In this document: in pieces, positions 54,835 to 64,000 of the stretch
Layout: each line of letters begins with the position of its first letter
Position numbering within the stretch: position 1 is the first letter of the stretch
Source: Notamacropus eugenii
Taxonomy: Eukaryota > Chordata > Mammalia > Diprotodontia > Macropodidae
Length of the DNA stretch: 64,000 bases
Direction of reading: 5' to 3'
Assembly: GCF_028372415.1 (NCBI RefSeq)
Contig: NC_092876.1
Location: forward strand, 58,276,385-58,340,384
The notes under the pieces: model-generated
The model's database searches: none
The model's input: the letters and a program-made list of their open reading frames with translations, nothing else
Told to the model about the DNA's origin: nothing
Made by a program: the position numbers and the translations under genes

Positions 54835-55090
54835 GTTCTAGTATGACTGTGAATGGCAGTATTATCCAGTGGAGAAAGCGCTGCTGTTGGACTCCAGAGA
54901 CTTGAGTTCGAGTCCTAGATCTATGTGACTTTAGACAGGTCATCTTCCTCTCCCTGAGCCCCAGTTTCCATGTTTGTAAAAAGATGGTTTGATAATACTT
55001 GTGCTCCTGACCTCTCAGAATGATTGTAAGGAGGAAAGCATTTTGTATATCTTTAAGTGCTAGAAAAATGGAATTCATTATCCTATTAGC
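54835..55090 (+). mobile_element. CORE-type SINE, sense
   Basis: GACTTGAGTTCGAGTCCTAG, TTAGACAGGTCATCTTCCTC, CCCCAGTTTCCATGTTTGTA and AGAATGATTGTAAGGAGGAA. Confidence 0.7.
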
Positions 55091-55394
55091 ATGGGAACAT
55101 CTAAAAATGACATGGCACCCATAATGGGGTTGGATCCAGGAGGAGGCTGAGTCCTCTGGTCAGTACAAAGGGAACATTGGTCACAGGAGGAAACATTCTT
55201 CCCGTTGGAAGCTGGCAAAGATGAAGTCAGAAGGACTGGAATAGTCATAGAGGAAACTCACCTACTCGCAAAGCTTGATAAACAGAACCCATCCTTCCCC
55301 TCCCCCATGCCCACCCCTTGATTGGCTCAATAGCTTGGTGAATACCTCTTTGAGAAAAGACTTTGGCATAGAGGAGCCCAGATCTAGAGATACT
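55091..55394. other. Unique sequence
   Basis: Nothing recognised. Confidence 0.4.
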
Positions 55395-55565
55395 GACTAT
55401 ATCTTAAAATCATAGCACTTCCAGTTGGAAGAGACCTTGGAGATCAAGTGGTCCCATCCCCAATCCCCCTTCATTTTAGGGTGGAGTAAACAAACTGAGG
55501 CCCTGCCCAATGTCAAAGAAGCCATAAATAGCTAAACTGAGAACTGAACCCAAGTCCTCTTAATG
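55395..55565 (-). mobile_element. SINE, antisense, single-copy tail
   Basis: ATCATAGCACTTCCAGTTGG, GAGACCTTGGAGATCAAGTG and ACTGAGGCCCTGCCCAATGT represent the unexpanded form of the array loci. Confidence 0.6.
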
Positions 55566-55594
55566 AAGAGATGACTTTGGAGACTGCCCATCCA

Positions 55595-55850
55595 TTTTGT
55601 TAAATTAAATTTTTATTTTTCCAATTAAGAAACATTTTTTTTTCTCCTTCTTGTCTCTCTTCTCCAAGTGGAAAAAAAGATAAAATCTTTGTAATAAATA
55701 TTCATAGTCAAGCAAAGAAATTCCCATACTGGACCCGTCCAGAATTCATCTCATTCGCATTTTTAATCCATCATTTTTCTATCAGGAGGTTGGTAGCCTT
55801 TTTCATCATCAGTCTTATGTAGTCTTCCTCATCCACTTTAAGGAGTTTCT
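55595..55850 (-). mobile_element. LINE-1 3' end fragment, antisense
   Basis: TATTCATAGTCAAGCAAAGA, AAATTCCCATACTGGACCCG and TCAGGAGGTTGGTAGCCTTT resemble marsupial L1 3' UTR in antisense. Confidence 0.55.
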
Positions 55851-56184
55851 CCTTCTCCTTCTAGATTCAACTTCATGGCTGGTAATACTTAGAGAGGGAT
55901 GTCCTCCCCCAGACAACTGGGCCCATCCTGAGCAGATCAGGCCATAGGCAAAGACATTGGGAGCTCAGCAGATCCTGCCTCTTTCAATCAGTATGTCAGC
56001 AAGAATTTATCAAGCACCTAGTATGGCTGTGATGCAGTATAGCTAGACTAGAGTATGTCAACAGAGCACATTCATCTCCCTGACACCAAGTCCCTGGTTA
56101 CCTTACCTTCTCTGGCCCTCAGCTTTCTGACTTTGTTCCTGCGGCCCTCTTACCAGTGTTGGAAAAGTCTGGATAAGATATACT
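55851..56184. other. Unique sequence
   Basis: No clear repeat or exon. A short AAGCACCTAGTATGGCTGTG at about 56010 may be an L2 remnant. Confidence 0.4.
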
Positions 56185-56540
56185 AGAATCAAAGAACTCT
56201 ACAAGGTCAGAACTCAGGAGAGACCTGAGAACACAAAGATGTCAGAGTGGAGAGGGCCCTTTGAACATAAAAGTCAGAACTGGGAGGAACCTTAGAAGAC
56301 AGAATGTCAGAGCTGAGAGGGACCTTAGAAGACAGAATGTCAGAGCTGGGAGGGCCCTTAGAACACAGAATGTCAGAGCTGAGAGGGCCCTTAGAACACA
56401 GAACGTCAGAGCTAAGAGGTCCCTTAGAACAGAGACTATCTGAGCTGGGAGGGGCCCTAGACCAGAGAATGTCGGAATTGGAAAGGACTTTAGAACATAC
56501 AATATTAGAGCTGGGAAAAGGCTCAAAGATCTCACACTCA
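56185..56540 (-). mobile_element. 33-bp tail array (locus N), about 9 units
   Basis: Regular 33-bp units (GAATGTCAGAGCTGAGAGGG, ACCTTAGAAGACA) run from 56275 to 56510 with ATGTCAGAGCTG at 56305, 56338 and 56371. More diverged units lie at each end, then GGCTCAAAGATCTCACACTC. Confidence 0.85.
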
Positions 56541-56841
56541 GGTTACAAGGAGCTTGTCAAGAGGTTACAAGAAATATTTGGTAAATAAATATATGATTCT
56601 ACAGAAACATTCTAAAAGGCCTTAATTCTGTTTATAACACCTTATTTATATAACTCAGTATTCTCAGTCTTATTCTCAGTCACTTATTTTTTAATGTTTG
56701 TGAATAACAAGCTTTAAAATGTATTTCCTTTCATATTGGAAAGGGTAACTGTAGGGAAAATTTGCTGAAAGCTATGGATGTACAGTACTGAAAAAAGTTG
56801 AGAATGGTCCAATACTTACTCCCCATTATACTTGTCATATA
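56541..56841. other. AT-rich sequence
   Basis: Unique AT-rich sequence leading into the CA repeat. Nothing else recognised. Confidence 0.4.

Positions 56842-56901
<60 letters not shown>
56842..56901. repeat. (AC)n microsatellite
   Basis: Pure AC repeat of about 59 bp. Confidence 0.96.
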
Positions 56902-56904
<3 letters not shown>

Positions 56905-57480
56905 CACGCCCTGGAGAGGGGCAATGACTTGCTCAGAGTCTTTCAGTGAAGCGGCATTACAGTCAAGATGAGAATTCAGGTTTCTTGAAACCAAGGCCAG
57001 TAAGTGCCCAGAGCCATCACTCCCCCTCCCATTACCCCCAATGCCATTTCCCTGAGTCTAGTGTTAGCAGGGTGTGTGTCTGTGAGTGTCAGAAGGGTTG
57101 AGGTTATGTCTTGTTGGAGCACATCTTAGGTAACCTTCAGCAAACAATGACTCAGTATGTTGGCCAGAGTCCGATGGTTCCTTGGCCACCCTGAGTCCTA
57201 AGTCTTTCCACATTTATCTGCTTTGAGTTTCCTCTCCCAACATGTCCAGACCCAAGTCGGTCTGGTAAGAACCTGTGTCATTTACCTTTCAGGGCAGGGT
57301 GTGTGTGTGTGTGTGTGTGCTCGAGAGTGTATGTTGGTGGGGGGTGGGGTACCAAGTTGCTCAGTGGATGGGAGAGACTGATGTGTTAGAGACAGGCATG
57401 CTAGAGGGGCAGGGCAGAGCTGGGGGATTCTCAAGGTGGCACTTAAATACACTACTTCTGGTAGAAGGTCCCTTTTGGAG
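56902..57480. other. Mostly unique sequence
   Basis: A weak antisense SINE piece at 56915-57000 (GGCAATGACTTGCTCAGAGT) and a GT repeat at 57298-57319. Nothing else recognised. Confidence 0.45.
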
Positions 57481-57484
57481 AAGT

Positions 57485-57730
57485 AGAGTGGTGTAATTGG
57501 TACAGTCCTCTTTCAGGGAGACCTGCAGTCAAATCTCATCTCTGAAACTTATTGTCAGTGTGAGACCCTAGGGAAGTCACTTGACTTCATTGAGAATCAG
57601 CTTCTTTATCTGTAAAATGGGATTTATAATACCTATAGTACCTACTTCCTATCTCACAAGATTTTGTTCATTACACAAAGGGATTTGCAAACCAGAAAGA
57701 TGCTATATAAATGTCAGTTATTAATATTGT
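57485..57730 (+). mobile_element. CORE-type SINE, sense
   Basis: GACCTGCAGTCAAATCTCAT, GGGAAGTCACTTGACTTCAT, TTCTTTATCTGTAAAATGGG and GATGCTATATAAATGTCAGT. Confidence 0.75.
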
Positions 57731-57814
57731 TATTTTAGTTCCCTGCCCCTCCTCCTTCTATTCTTGGAGTGACATCCAGCACCCTCATCCCATGTAGTTC
57801 TTTGGCTTGTTCAT

Positions 57815-57962
57815 TTTTGTAGAGGCAATTGGGATTAAGTGACTTGCCCAGGGTCACACAGCTAGTAAGTGTCAAGTGTCTGAACAAGCTGCATTTGAAC
57901 TCATATCTTCTGACTCCAGGGCTGGTGCTCTATCTACTGTTCCACCTAGCTGCCCCTACTCT
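57815..57962 (-). mobile_element. tRNA-headed SINE, antisense
   Basis: GGGATTAAGTGACTTGCCCA, GGGTCACACAGCTAGTAAGT, TCTTCTGACTCCAGGGCTGG and TCCACCTAGCTGCCCC: the antisense tRNA head is clear. Confidence 0.82.
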
Positions 57963-58374
57963 GTGTAGTTCTTAAGGGATGTTTTTTGGGGGGAGGGTGC
58001 AGAATCTGGACATGGTGGGAAAACTTCTGACCTTGTGGCAACCTTCCCCTCTTCTCCAACCCCCATCTCCAAATTTAGCTTGTAATCTTAGCTCTACTGG
58101 GTGTCCCCTTATCAAGATGCAGGGAATTAGGGATAATAAGAGCTCCCACTTCCATGGGCTTTAATTGTATAGAGAAGTGGTGTGTTTTGTTTTGTTTTTT
58201 ACAATACTGGTAATAAGAAACATGAGGATTCTTACCCCTAATTTTTGTGATAAGGAACTAAAGAAACAGTAGAAATGATTTCCCAGGGTCATCCACCTAG
58301 TGAAATGGCTCAGTGAAGACTAGGACCAAGGTTTTTCTTTTAATATGAGTAACTTTTAAACATAAAATGTTGAT
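57963..58374. other. Unique sequence
   Basis: No repeat or exon recognised, apart from a weak antisense SINE remnant at 58250-58340. Confidence 0.4.
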
Positions 58375-58995
58375 ATATTTTGGTTTTTCATTACCTCAGT
58401 TTCCCTTCCTCTTCTTCCTTCTCCTCCTCCCAAAGAACTATTCCATAGAACATTTTTTTAAAAGAAAAGAAGAAAAATTAAAAAAAAATGTGTTTTTAAA
58501 AATCCAGTAATACATGTTATGTTCATACCTGTGGACCCCCTACCACCTTTGCAAAGGAATGGAGGGATGTATCTTTTCATGTGTCTTCTTTGTGGTCAAG
58601 TTTGTTCTTTGTAACTTTGTAGCATTCACTTTCCATTTTGTGGCTGTTATTCACAATATTCACATTGCTGTGGTTGTTCATATATTGCTTTCTTGGCTTT
58701 GCTTTTTTCACTCTGCATCAGTTCATGTGAGCCTTCTGTACTTCTCTGTACTTTTCACAGTCATTGTTTCTGCACACAACATGGTAACATTTTATTACAT
58801 TCATGTGCCACAACTTATTTAGCTCTTCCCCTGTTAATGGGCAGTTACTTTGTTTTTAGTTTTTTGCTGTTACAAAGTTACAAAAATATTTGGTATCTAT
58901 GGGGCCTTTCTTTTATCAATGGCAGTATGAACCTACTAGTGGAATCTCTGAGACCAGGTTTTCTTCATTCCTATTCCAGTAATATGAATAATTGG
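58375..58995 (-). mobile_element. Old LINE-1 3' end, antisense
   Basis: TGCATCAGTTCATGTGAGCC, TTTTATTACATTCATGTGCC, ACAACTTATTTAGCTCTTCC and CTGTTAATGGGCAGTTACTT align in order with 38200-38350 of the L1 described above, but are much more diverged. Confidence 0.68.
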
Positions 58996-59054
58996 ATCAG
59001 AGAATGAAGGATTTAGGACTTTTTTTAATGAGCTCACAGAAAATTTCTGTTTTA

Positions 59055-59170
59055 ATTTCTAGTTTTAAGATTGGGGAAACTGAGTCCCAGGAAGCTCATA
59101 TAATTTGTCCAAGGTCATATAGTGTGCTATTGCCAGAGCTGAGACTAGAACCCATGTCAGTGTTGTTCTG
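59055..59170 (-). mobile_element. MIR-like SINE fragment, antisense
   Basis: GGGGAAACTGAGTCCCAGGA, TTTGTCCAAGGTCATATAGT and CAGAGCTGAGACTAGAACCC. Confidence 0.6.
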
Positions 59171-59615
59171 GCTTTGAGGTTTGATTGTGGGCAGAGATCC
59201 CCAGAGAGATTTTCTCCCATACCCTGAGAATGAACTGATGACAAGTGTTGGAAGTTTGGCCAATGTGATTGTTCAAAGCATTCCTTTTCCCCAGGGAATC
59301 TCAGTAAGGTGGAACCCAGCCTAAGGGAGGCCCTGTTGTCAGTGGAACAGATCAAAGTCCTAGGTGGGGGATGGGATCCCCAGATTTCAGTTGAGGAAGA
59401 AGAGTAAATGGCAAAGAGAAGGCCCTGGAGACCTTGGGATGGAGCAGAATGGGCACTCACTCCACGATCCAAGGTTGAAAGCTTGATTGCAGGTAGTAGT
59501 AATAGGGAAGGGGGTAAGACAGAAGTCACCCATGCTGGGAGAATAAAAAAAGGCCTCCCAGATTCAGTAACCCAGAGAATTCTAGGTGGAGATTGATAAT
59601 GGATTTAGAAATGGG
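59171..59615. other. Unique sequence
   Basis: Nothing recognised. Confidence 0.4.
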
Positions 59616-59619
59616 AAGG

Positions 59620-59805
59620 CTCACAATATCCCAGGTTACAGGATCCCAGATTTGGAGCTGGAAGGAACGTTGGAGACCATCTCAGAGACCAGACCTTCCC
59701 TTTTATAGATCAGGAACCTGAGGCACAGAAAAGATAGATTTTGGCTAAGGTCGCATCAGGAGTAAGCAACAGAACCATGAATCTAATCCAAATTCTCTCA
59801 CTCCA
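59620..59805 (-). mobile_element. SINE, antisense, single-copy tail
   Basis: CCCAGATTTGGAGCTGGAAG, GAACGTTGGAGACCATCTCA, TTTTATAGATCAGGAACCTG and AGGCACAGAAAAGATAG. Confidence 0.62.
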
Positions 59806-60547
59806 AACCCAACTCTATTTCTACCGAAATCAAACTGGTTTTGCCTAAAATACCCAGATTTGTAAGACTATGTAGACCATGCAAGGTCACACATGGGCTT
59901 ATTCTTGGGTCTGTTGTTTGACATCATTCTCCACAATCTCCTTGAGTCTTCTCCTTGAGCCCAGAAGCGATAGCAGGATCCTTCTCCCCACAACACAGCC
60001 AATAGTTTCAGCTGTAACACCAATGGCATCTGCACAGCCCTAAGATCTAGTCTCCTTCTTCAGCATCCCTCCACCCTCTTGCCTCTCCATTGGGCCAGGG
60101 TTGCCACATCCTAATTCAAGAAACCTGTTGAGTCAGGGCCCAGATTGGTAGCCCTCAGGGGCTTCTACTGAAGCCAACCAACTCACACGGGAAACCTCTG
60201 GCTGGCCTTGCTCCAGGGACCCAAGGGGAGGGAGGATTCTGGGCTGGGGATTGGGAGGAGGGGGCTAGAGAGGTAAAAGGGGTGTCCTGTATTCCGATGG
60301 AACCACCTGGCTCCTCTTCCCATCAGGCACTACTTAAGAGGATGTACCTTTAAGTGGGGAGGGAAATGGGGGGCCTGGAACCAACTTCAGAAATGTAAAT
60401 GTTGGCCATTTGTTTATGATTTATCCCCTGACATATAACAGGAACCTGATGCGTCCAATAAAGGCTCCAACCTTACCCGGCTTCCTACCTCAAAAGTGCT
60501 GGAGACTGTCCAGTTCTCTTGGAGGTAAACGAATCTTAAAGCTGAAC

Positions 60548-60551
<4 letters not shown>
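59806..60551. other. Unique sequence with a conserved-looking island
   Basis: 60285-60440 has CCGATGGAACCACCTGGCTC (E-box), GGATGTACCTTTAAGTGGGG (NKX-like AAGTG), AAATGTAAATGTTGGCCATT and TGTTTATGATTTATCCCC. No repeats or exon recognised. Confidence 0.45.

Positions 60552-60630
<79 letters not shown>
60552..60630. repeat. (CT)39-40 perfect microsatellite
   Basis: Uninterrupted CT repeat of 79 bp. Confidence 0.96.
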
Positions 60631-60633
<3 letters not shown>

Positions 60634-61004
60634 CCAATACCCTAACAAACGCCATCCCTTCCTTTTCTCTTTCTCAAGCCTTGGAAGGACCCTCACTGTT
60701 CCCAAGATCAATCAGGTCCTGCTTATTAGGCTGCTCAGCAAGGACAGGGTCATTCCTATCCACTTACTCTACATTAGTGGTTCTTATGCTGTGGGACAAG
60801 AATGCCCTGAGGGTCTACAGAATTATTGCAAGAAGTTGGAGGATTCATGTGCATACAAAGCACTCTTATTTTGATCTTTATTTAACTAGCAAAATCCAAT
60901 CATGGTGGGGGCAGGGGGATATTCTGTGAAATTTTTCATTGTTTAGAGGGGCTCTCTACTCAAAAAGTTTAAGAATATAGATGGATTTGGCAAGTAATCT
61001 CTTA
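60631..61004. other. Unique sequence with possible ancient repeat
   Basis: 60770-60990 (GGTTCTTATGCTGTGGGACA, TTTAGAGGGGCTCTCTACTC, AAAGTTTAAGAATATAG) resembles an old dispersed element I cannot name. Confidence 0.35.
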
Positions 61005-61485
61005 AGAGGCATCAGTTTCCCCACCTGCAAAATGAGAAAGCTAGTCTAAATCAGTTCTAAGGTTCTTTTCAGGCCTGATAATTTTAGGTTCTTAAGTTCT
61101 TTTGATCTCTTCCGTTCTAGCATTCTGTATTCTAAGGTCACTCACATCTCTGACGTGCTGTGCTCACAGGCTCTTTCAAACTCTAATAATCCACAGAGTT
61201 TCTCCTAATCTTGGCATTTGGTGATCTAAAGTCCATCATAACGCTCACATTTCTAGTTCTAAGGACTCTTCCAGCTTCAATATTCTAAGCCCTGAGATCT
61301 TCAGCTTTGAGTTGTGCTCCAGGGTCCCTCTTACTTCTGACATTCTAGGTTTTGACATTCCTCCAACCCTATAGCTCTGACATTCCATTTTCTAATGACC
61401 CTCTTAGCTCAGATATTCTGTTGTAAGGCTCCTTCCATCTCTGACATTCTGGGTTCTGACAATCTATGTTCTCAGAACCCTTATG
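61005..61485 (+). mobile_element. SINE with diverged tail array (locus O), sense
   Basis: CATCAGTTTCCCCACCTGCA and AAATGAGAAAGCTAGTCTAA form the body. More than ten diverged tail units follow (such as TCTAGCATTCTGTATTCTAA and ATCTCTGACATTCTGGGTTC). This is the oldest-looking array. Confidence 0.68.
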
Positions 61486-61930
61486 ATTTGGACATTTGGC
61501 AAAGTTCAAAGTATGTTTATAAATTACTTTGAATACTTTAAGACATTTTTTTCCTTTCCCTGTTCAAACACCCCTTTCTTTCCTCTACTTTTCTATTTCC
61601 ATGACTTCCTTCTTTTTCCTTTCTCTCTCTTCTCCACATCTGTTCGTCCTTCCTATAACCTCTCAGTGTCTTTCTTCTTCCTTCAGTTCAATAAATAGTT
61701 AATGAACCAATGACTGTGTGCAAGATACCATACAAAACTGAAATAAGAAAATAGTTCCTACCCTCAAAGAGATTACATTTCCCTTCACTCTTTCCTCCTC
61801 CTCCTCCATTACTCTCTTCTCACCTTTCATCCCCTCTTCATCCTTCTCTCCCTCCTTCCCATTCCCACCAGTTTACCTTCAAACCTAGCTTTTAGGGAGA
61901 ATTCTTGCATTTCATTCAATTGTATTCAAC
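61486..61930. other. Unique and pyrimidine-rich sequence
   Basis: CT-rich unique sequence with a short antisense L2-like piece at 61685-61790 (AATGACTGTGTGCAAGATAC). Confidence 0.45.
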
Positions 61931-61934
61931 AAGA

Positions 61935-62202
61935 ATTTTGTTGTTGAGTTGTTTCAGTCATATCTGACTCTTCGACTGCATTTGGGGTTTTCTTCAAGGG
62001 CACTAGAGTGGTTTGCCATATGCTTCTCCAGCTCATTTTACAGATGAGGAAATTGAGGCAAACAGGGCTAAGTGAGTTGCCAGAAATCTAGCTAGTAAGT
62101 GTCTGCGACCAAATTTGAACTCAGGAAGAGGAATCTTTCTGACTTCAGGTCCAGCACTCTATGCACTGAGCCATCCAGCTGACTGAGCCACCCAGTTGAT
62201 TT
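61935..62202 (-). mobile_element. tRNA-headed marsupial SINE, antisense
   Basis: TTGAGTTGTTTCAGTCATAT, CATTTGGGGTTTTCTTCAAG, TTTACAGATGAGGAAATTGA, TTGAACTCAGGAAGAGGAAT and TCTATGCACTGAGCCATCCA form a full antisense copy. Confidence 0.82.
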
Positions 62203-62204
62203 TT

Positions 62205-62645
62205 GCAATCCATTCAATTATATTAACAGATATTTAGCAAGCACTTACTACATGCAAGGTACCATAATTCAATCATGAAAAAGTAATGCTTCCAGCCTAG
62301 CATATGTCCTCAAATAAAGATGATGCACAGTAGAAGAGGATGAGGGCAAAAGAGAGATCTGGATACAGTGCTCCAAACAAAACGGAGGAGAGAAAAAGAT
62401 CAGTTTCAATTGGGGGAATGGAAAAGGACATCAGGCAAGGCTTCATGGAGGAGGTATCTCCTGAGATACATATCAAAGGAAGAGAAGAACTTTCACTACA
62501 ATAGCAAAGATGTGAAAGGAGAAGACTCCAAGGATGGGGGAGCAGCCTGTGAGAATGTACAAAGGCAAGAGATGGGAGGCAAGATGAGAAAGCAGCCAAC
62601 AGCTCAAGGAGGTGACAAAGACCAAGCTGAAAATTCAAATGCCAA
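62205..62645 (-). mobile_element. L2-like LINE fragment, antisense
   Basis: TTAGCAAGCACTTACTACAT, GCAAGGTACCATAATTCAAT, CAGGCAAGGCTTCATGGAGG and GAATGTACAAAGGCAAGAGA. Open frames in this region are fortuitous readings of the repeat. Confidence 0.55.
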
Positions 62646-63302
62646 ATATCTGAAGATGTAGAAGTGTCTGGTGGATGGATTTCTGTCGGAGCACCAGGTT
62701 CTGAATGTCTGCTGAATTAACAAACTTCTAAAATGATTCTATCTCAAGATTCTCCTCAGTAGTTATGTTGATTTGACAAAGTAAAACAACACCAAATAGT
62801 ATACTCTTATTATAATATGATTCATTATGACATAAACATGTCCCCAGAAATATGACAACTCCATGGAGTAAAGACTGGGAATCTGAGACAGGTGTCTAAC
62901 CTATCCTTAAAGCCAACTTTATAAAGATGGTGTCAGGGTCCCACACTGTCTTACTACAAAGGTCTCATGAAGTTCAGAAAGTGTATTAAGGACACAGATA
63001 CTGTTAAGCTTTTGTCAGGTAATCAACATTGCCCAAGCTCTTCAATGTTTTGTGTTTTTTTTTTTGTGCACAAGACCTTGGATAGCTAACAGCATAGTCT
63101 GGTGCATAAGGCTTTCCTAAGGTATGTTCATGGAAAGAAGGAATTTAGGGAAAATCTCCCAGGAAGATACTTCCTCCCCAACATGGCACACTGCCCTTGT
63201 ATAACGAGATGTCGCCTGACTCTATTGCTTTCCCTTTTGTGAATGTATTAAGTTCTATAGTCTGATTGGACTTTCTCTGATTTTATAATAACTATAAAAA
63301 TA
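62646..63302. other. Unique AT-rich sequence
   Basis: No repeat, exon or CpG block recognised. Confidence 0.45.
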
Positions 63303-63625
63303 GTTAGGGGCAGCTAGGTGGTACAGTGGATACAGGACTAGTGCAGGAGTCAGGGGGACCTGAGTTCAAATCTCACCTCAAATACTTGACATTCTAGCTG
63401 TATGACTTTGGTCAAGTTATTTAACCCCACTTGCCTCATCCTGGGTCATCTCCAGTCATCCTGATGAATATCTGGTCACTGGATTCAGATGGTTCTGGAA
63501 GAGAAGTGAGGCTGGTGACCTGCACAGCCCTCCCTCACTCAAAACAAAGTCAAGTGCAAGTCATATCATTATTTCTCTGATGGCATGGTCTTCTTCTGCA
63601 ACGAAGGATGAACACACACATACAA
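63303..63625 (+). mobile_element. tRNA-headed SINE with RTE-like tail, sense, near full length
   Basis: GGGGCAGCTAGGTGGTACAG head, GACCTGAGTTCAAATCTCAC, TCATCTCCAGTCATCCTGAT, GCTGGTGACCTGCACAGCCC and GAAGGATGAACACACACATA. It is collinear with the copy at 43651. Confidence 0.85.
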
Positions 63626-63639
63626 AAATAATTAACACT

Positions 63640-63890
63640 TACATAGTTTGTTAAAGTTCACAAAACACTTTCCATACGTTATCTCATTTGATTCTCACAG
63701 CAACCCTGCGAGGTAAGTGTCATTATTACCTCCAGTTTACAGATGAAGAAACTGAGGCTGCAAGATGTTATGTTCCCGGAGCCATATCGCTAATATCTGA
63801 GTCAGATTTATGAACTTGGGTCTTCTAACTACCTATCTAGCTTTCTACCCATTATACCAAGCTTCTCCTTTATATATTTGCTTGCTTATA
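63640..63890 (-). mobile_element. CORE-type SINE, antisense
   Basis: AACACTTACATAGTTTGTTA, CACTTTCCATACGTTATCTC, AACCCTGCGAGGTAAGTGTC, TTACAGATGAAGAAACTGAG and a tRNA-like end to 63870. Confidence 0.78.
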
Positions 63891-64000
63891 GACAGCTTCA
63901 GAGTGCGAGCAAGAGATTGGTGTCCTCATTAAGTCTAATCTATAGTAGCATTAGCTTGGAGTGATGAGAATGATGGATGCTGACCACGTCAGTTCCTCTG

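Noticed and set aside
62297..62661. Open frames of about 100 codons on both strands
   Set aside because: They lie within an antisense L2-like fragment, with no conserved domain and no splice evidence.

Overview
This window is vertebrate genomic DNA, almost certainly from a marsupial. It has split genes with GT-AG introns, long CA/CT microsatellites, tRNA-headed SINEs of the type common in opossums and Australian marsupials (some with RTE-like tails ending in AC repeats), an antisense LINE-1 whose 3' region looks like marsupial L1, and many old L2/MIR-like fragments. Family names come from memory of repeat consensus sequences; no search was run.

The only gene I can support is the 5' part of PAX7 on the plus strand. 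Exon 1 (ATG at 11752), exon 2 (14880-15115), exon 3 (16373-16502) and exon 4 (17877-18011) encode residues 1-195: the complete paired domain, the acidic/basic linker and the octapeptide HSIDGILG. Reading phase is continuous across all junctions. Both alternative-acceptor choices known from mouse Pax3/Pax7 can be read here: a NAGNAG at exon 3 (plus or minus Gln108) and a 6-nt tandem acceptor at exon 4 (plus or minus Gly-Leu). The homeobox and C-terminal exons are absent, so they must lie beyond 64000, and intron 4 is at least 46 kb.

Layout: 1-10.7 kb is upstream flank with SINE/L2 fragments, a pure 98-bp CA repeat and one candidate conserved block near 6.9 kb. 10.7-11.75 kb is the likely promoter and 5' UTR, with a TATA-like box and a long pentameric polypurine repeat. 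11.75-18.0 kb holds exons 1-4, with a CpG-rich intron 1. 18.0-33 kb is the 5' part of intron 4, relatively repeat-poor and CpG-rich in places, with several candidate conserved regulatory blocks. 33-64 kb is repeat-dense intron 4, with a few repeat-poor islands near 37.3, 45.5-46.0, 47.1, 51.8 and 60.3 kb.

Two repeat structures are worth a second look. (1) At about 15 loci a 33-bp unit is tandemly repeated in the 3' tail of tRNA/CORE-type SINEs, in both orientations. Flanking sequence shows the unit comes from the SINE tail itself. (2) At 37600-39052 an inverted repeat of about 335 bp per arm, with a loop of about 780 bp, is embedded in an antisense L1. Both arms carry the L1 3' UTR plus the same roughly 160 bp of apparently non-L1 sequence.

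I found no prokaryotic features, CRISPR arrays, tRNA or rRNA genes, or a second protein-coding gene.
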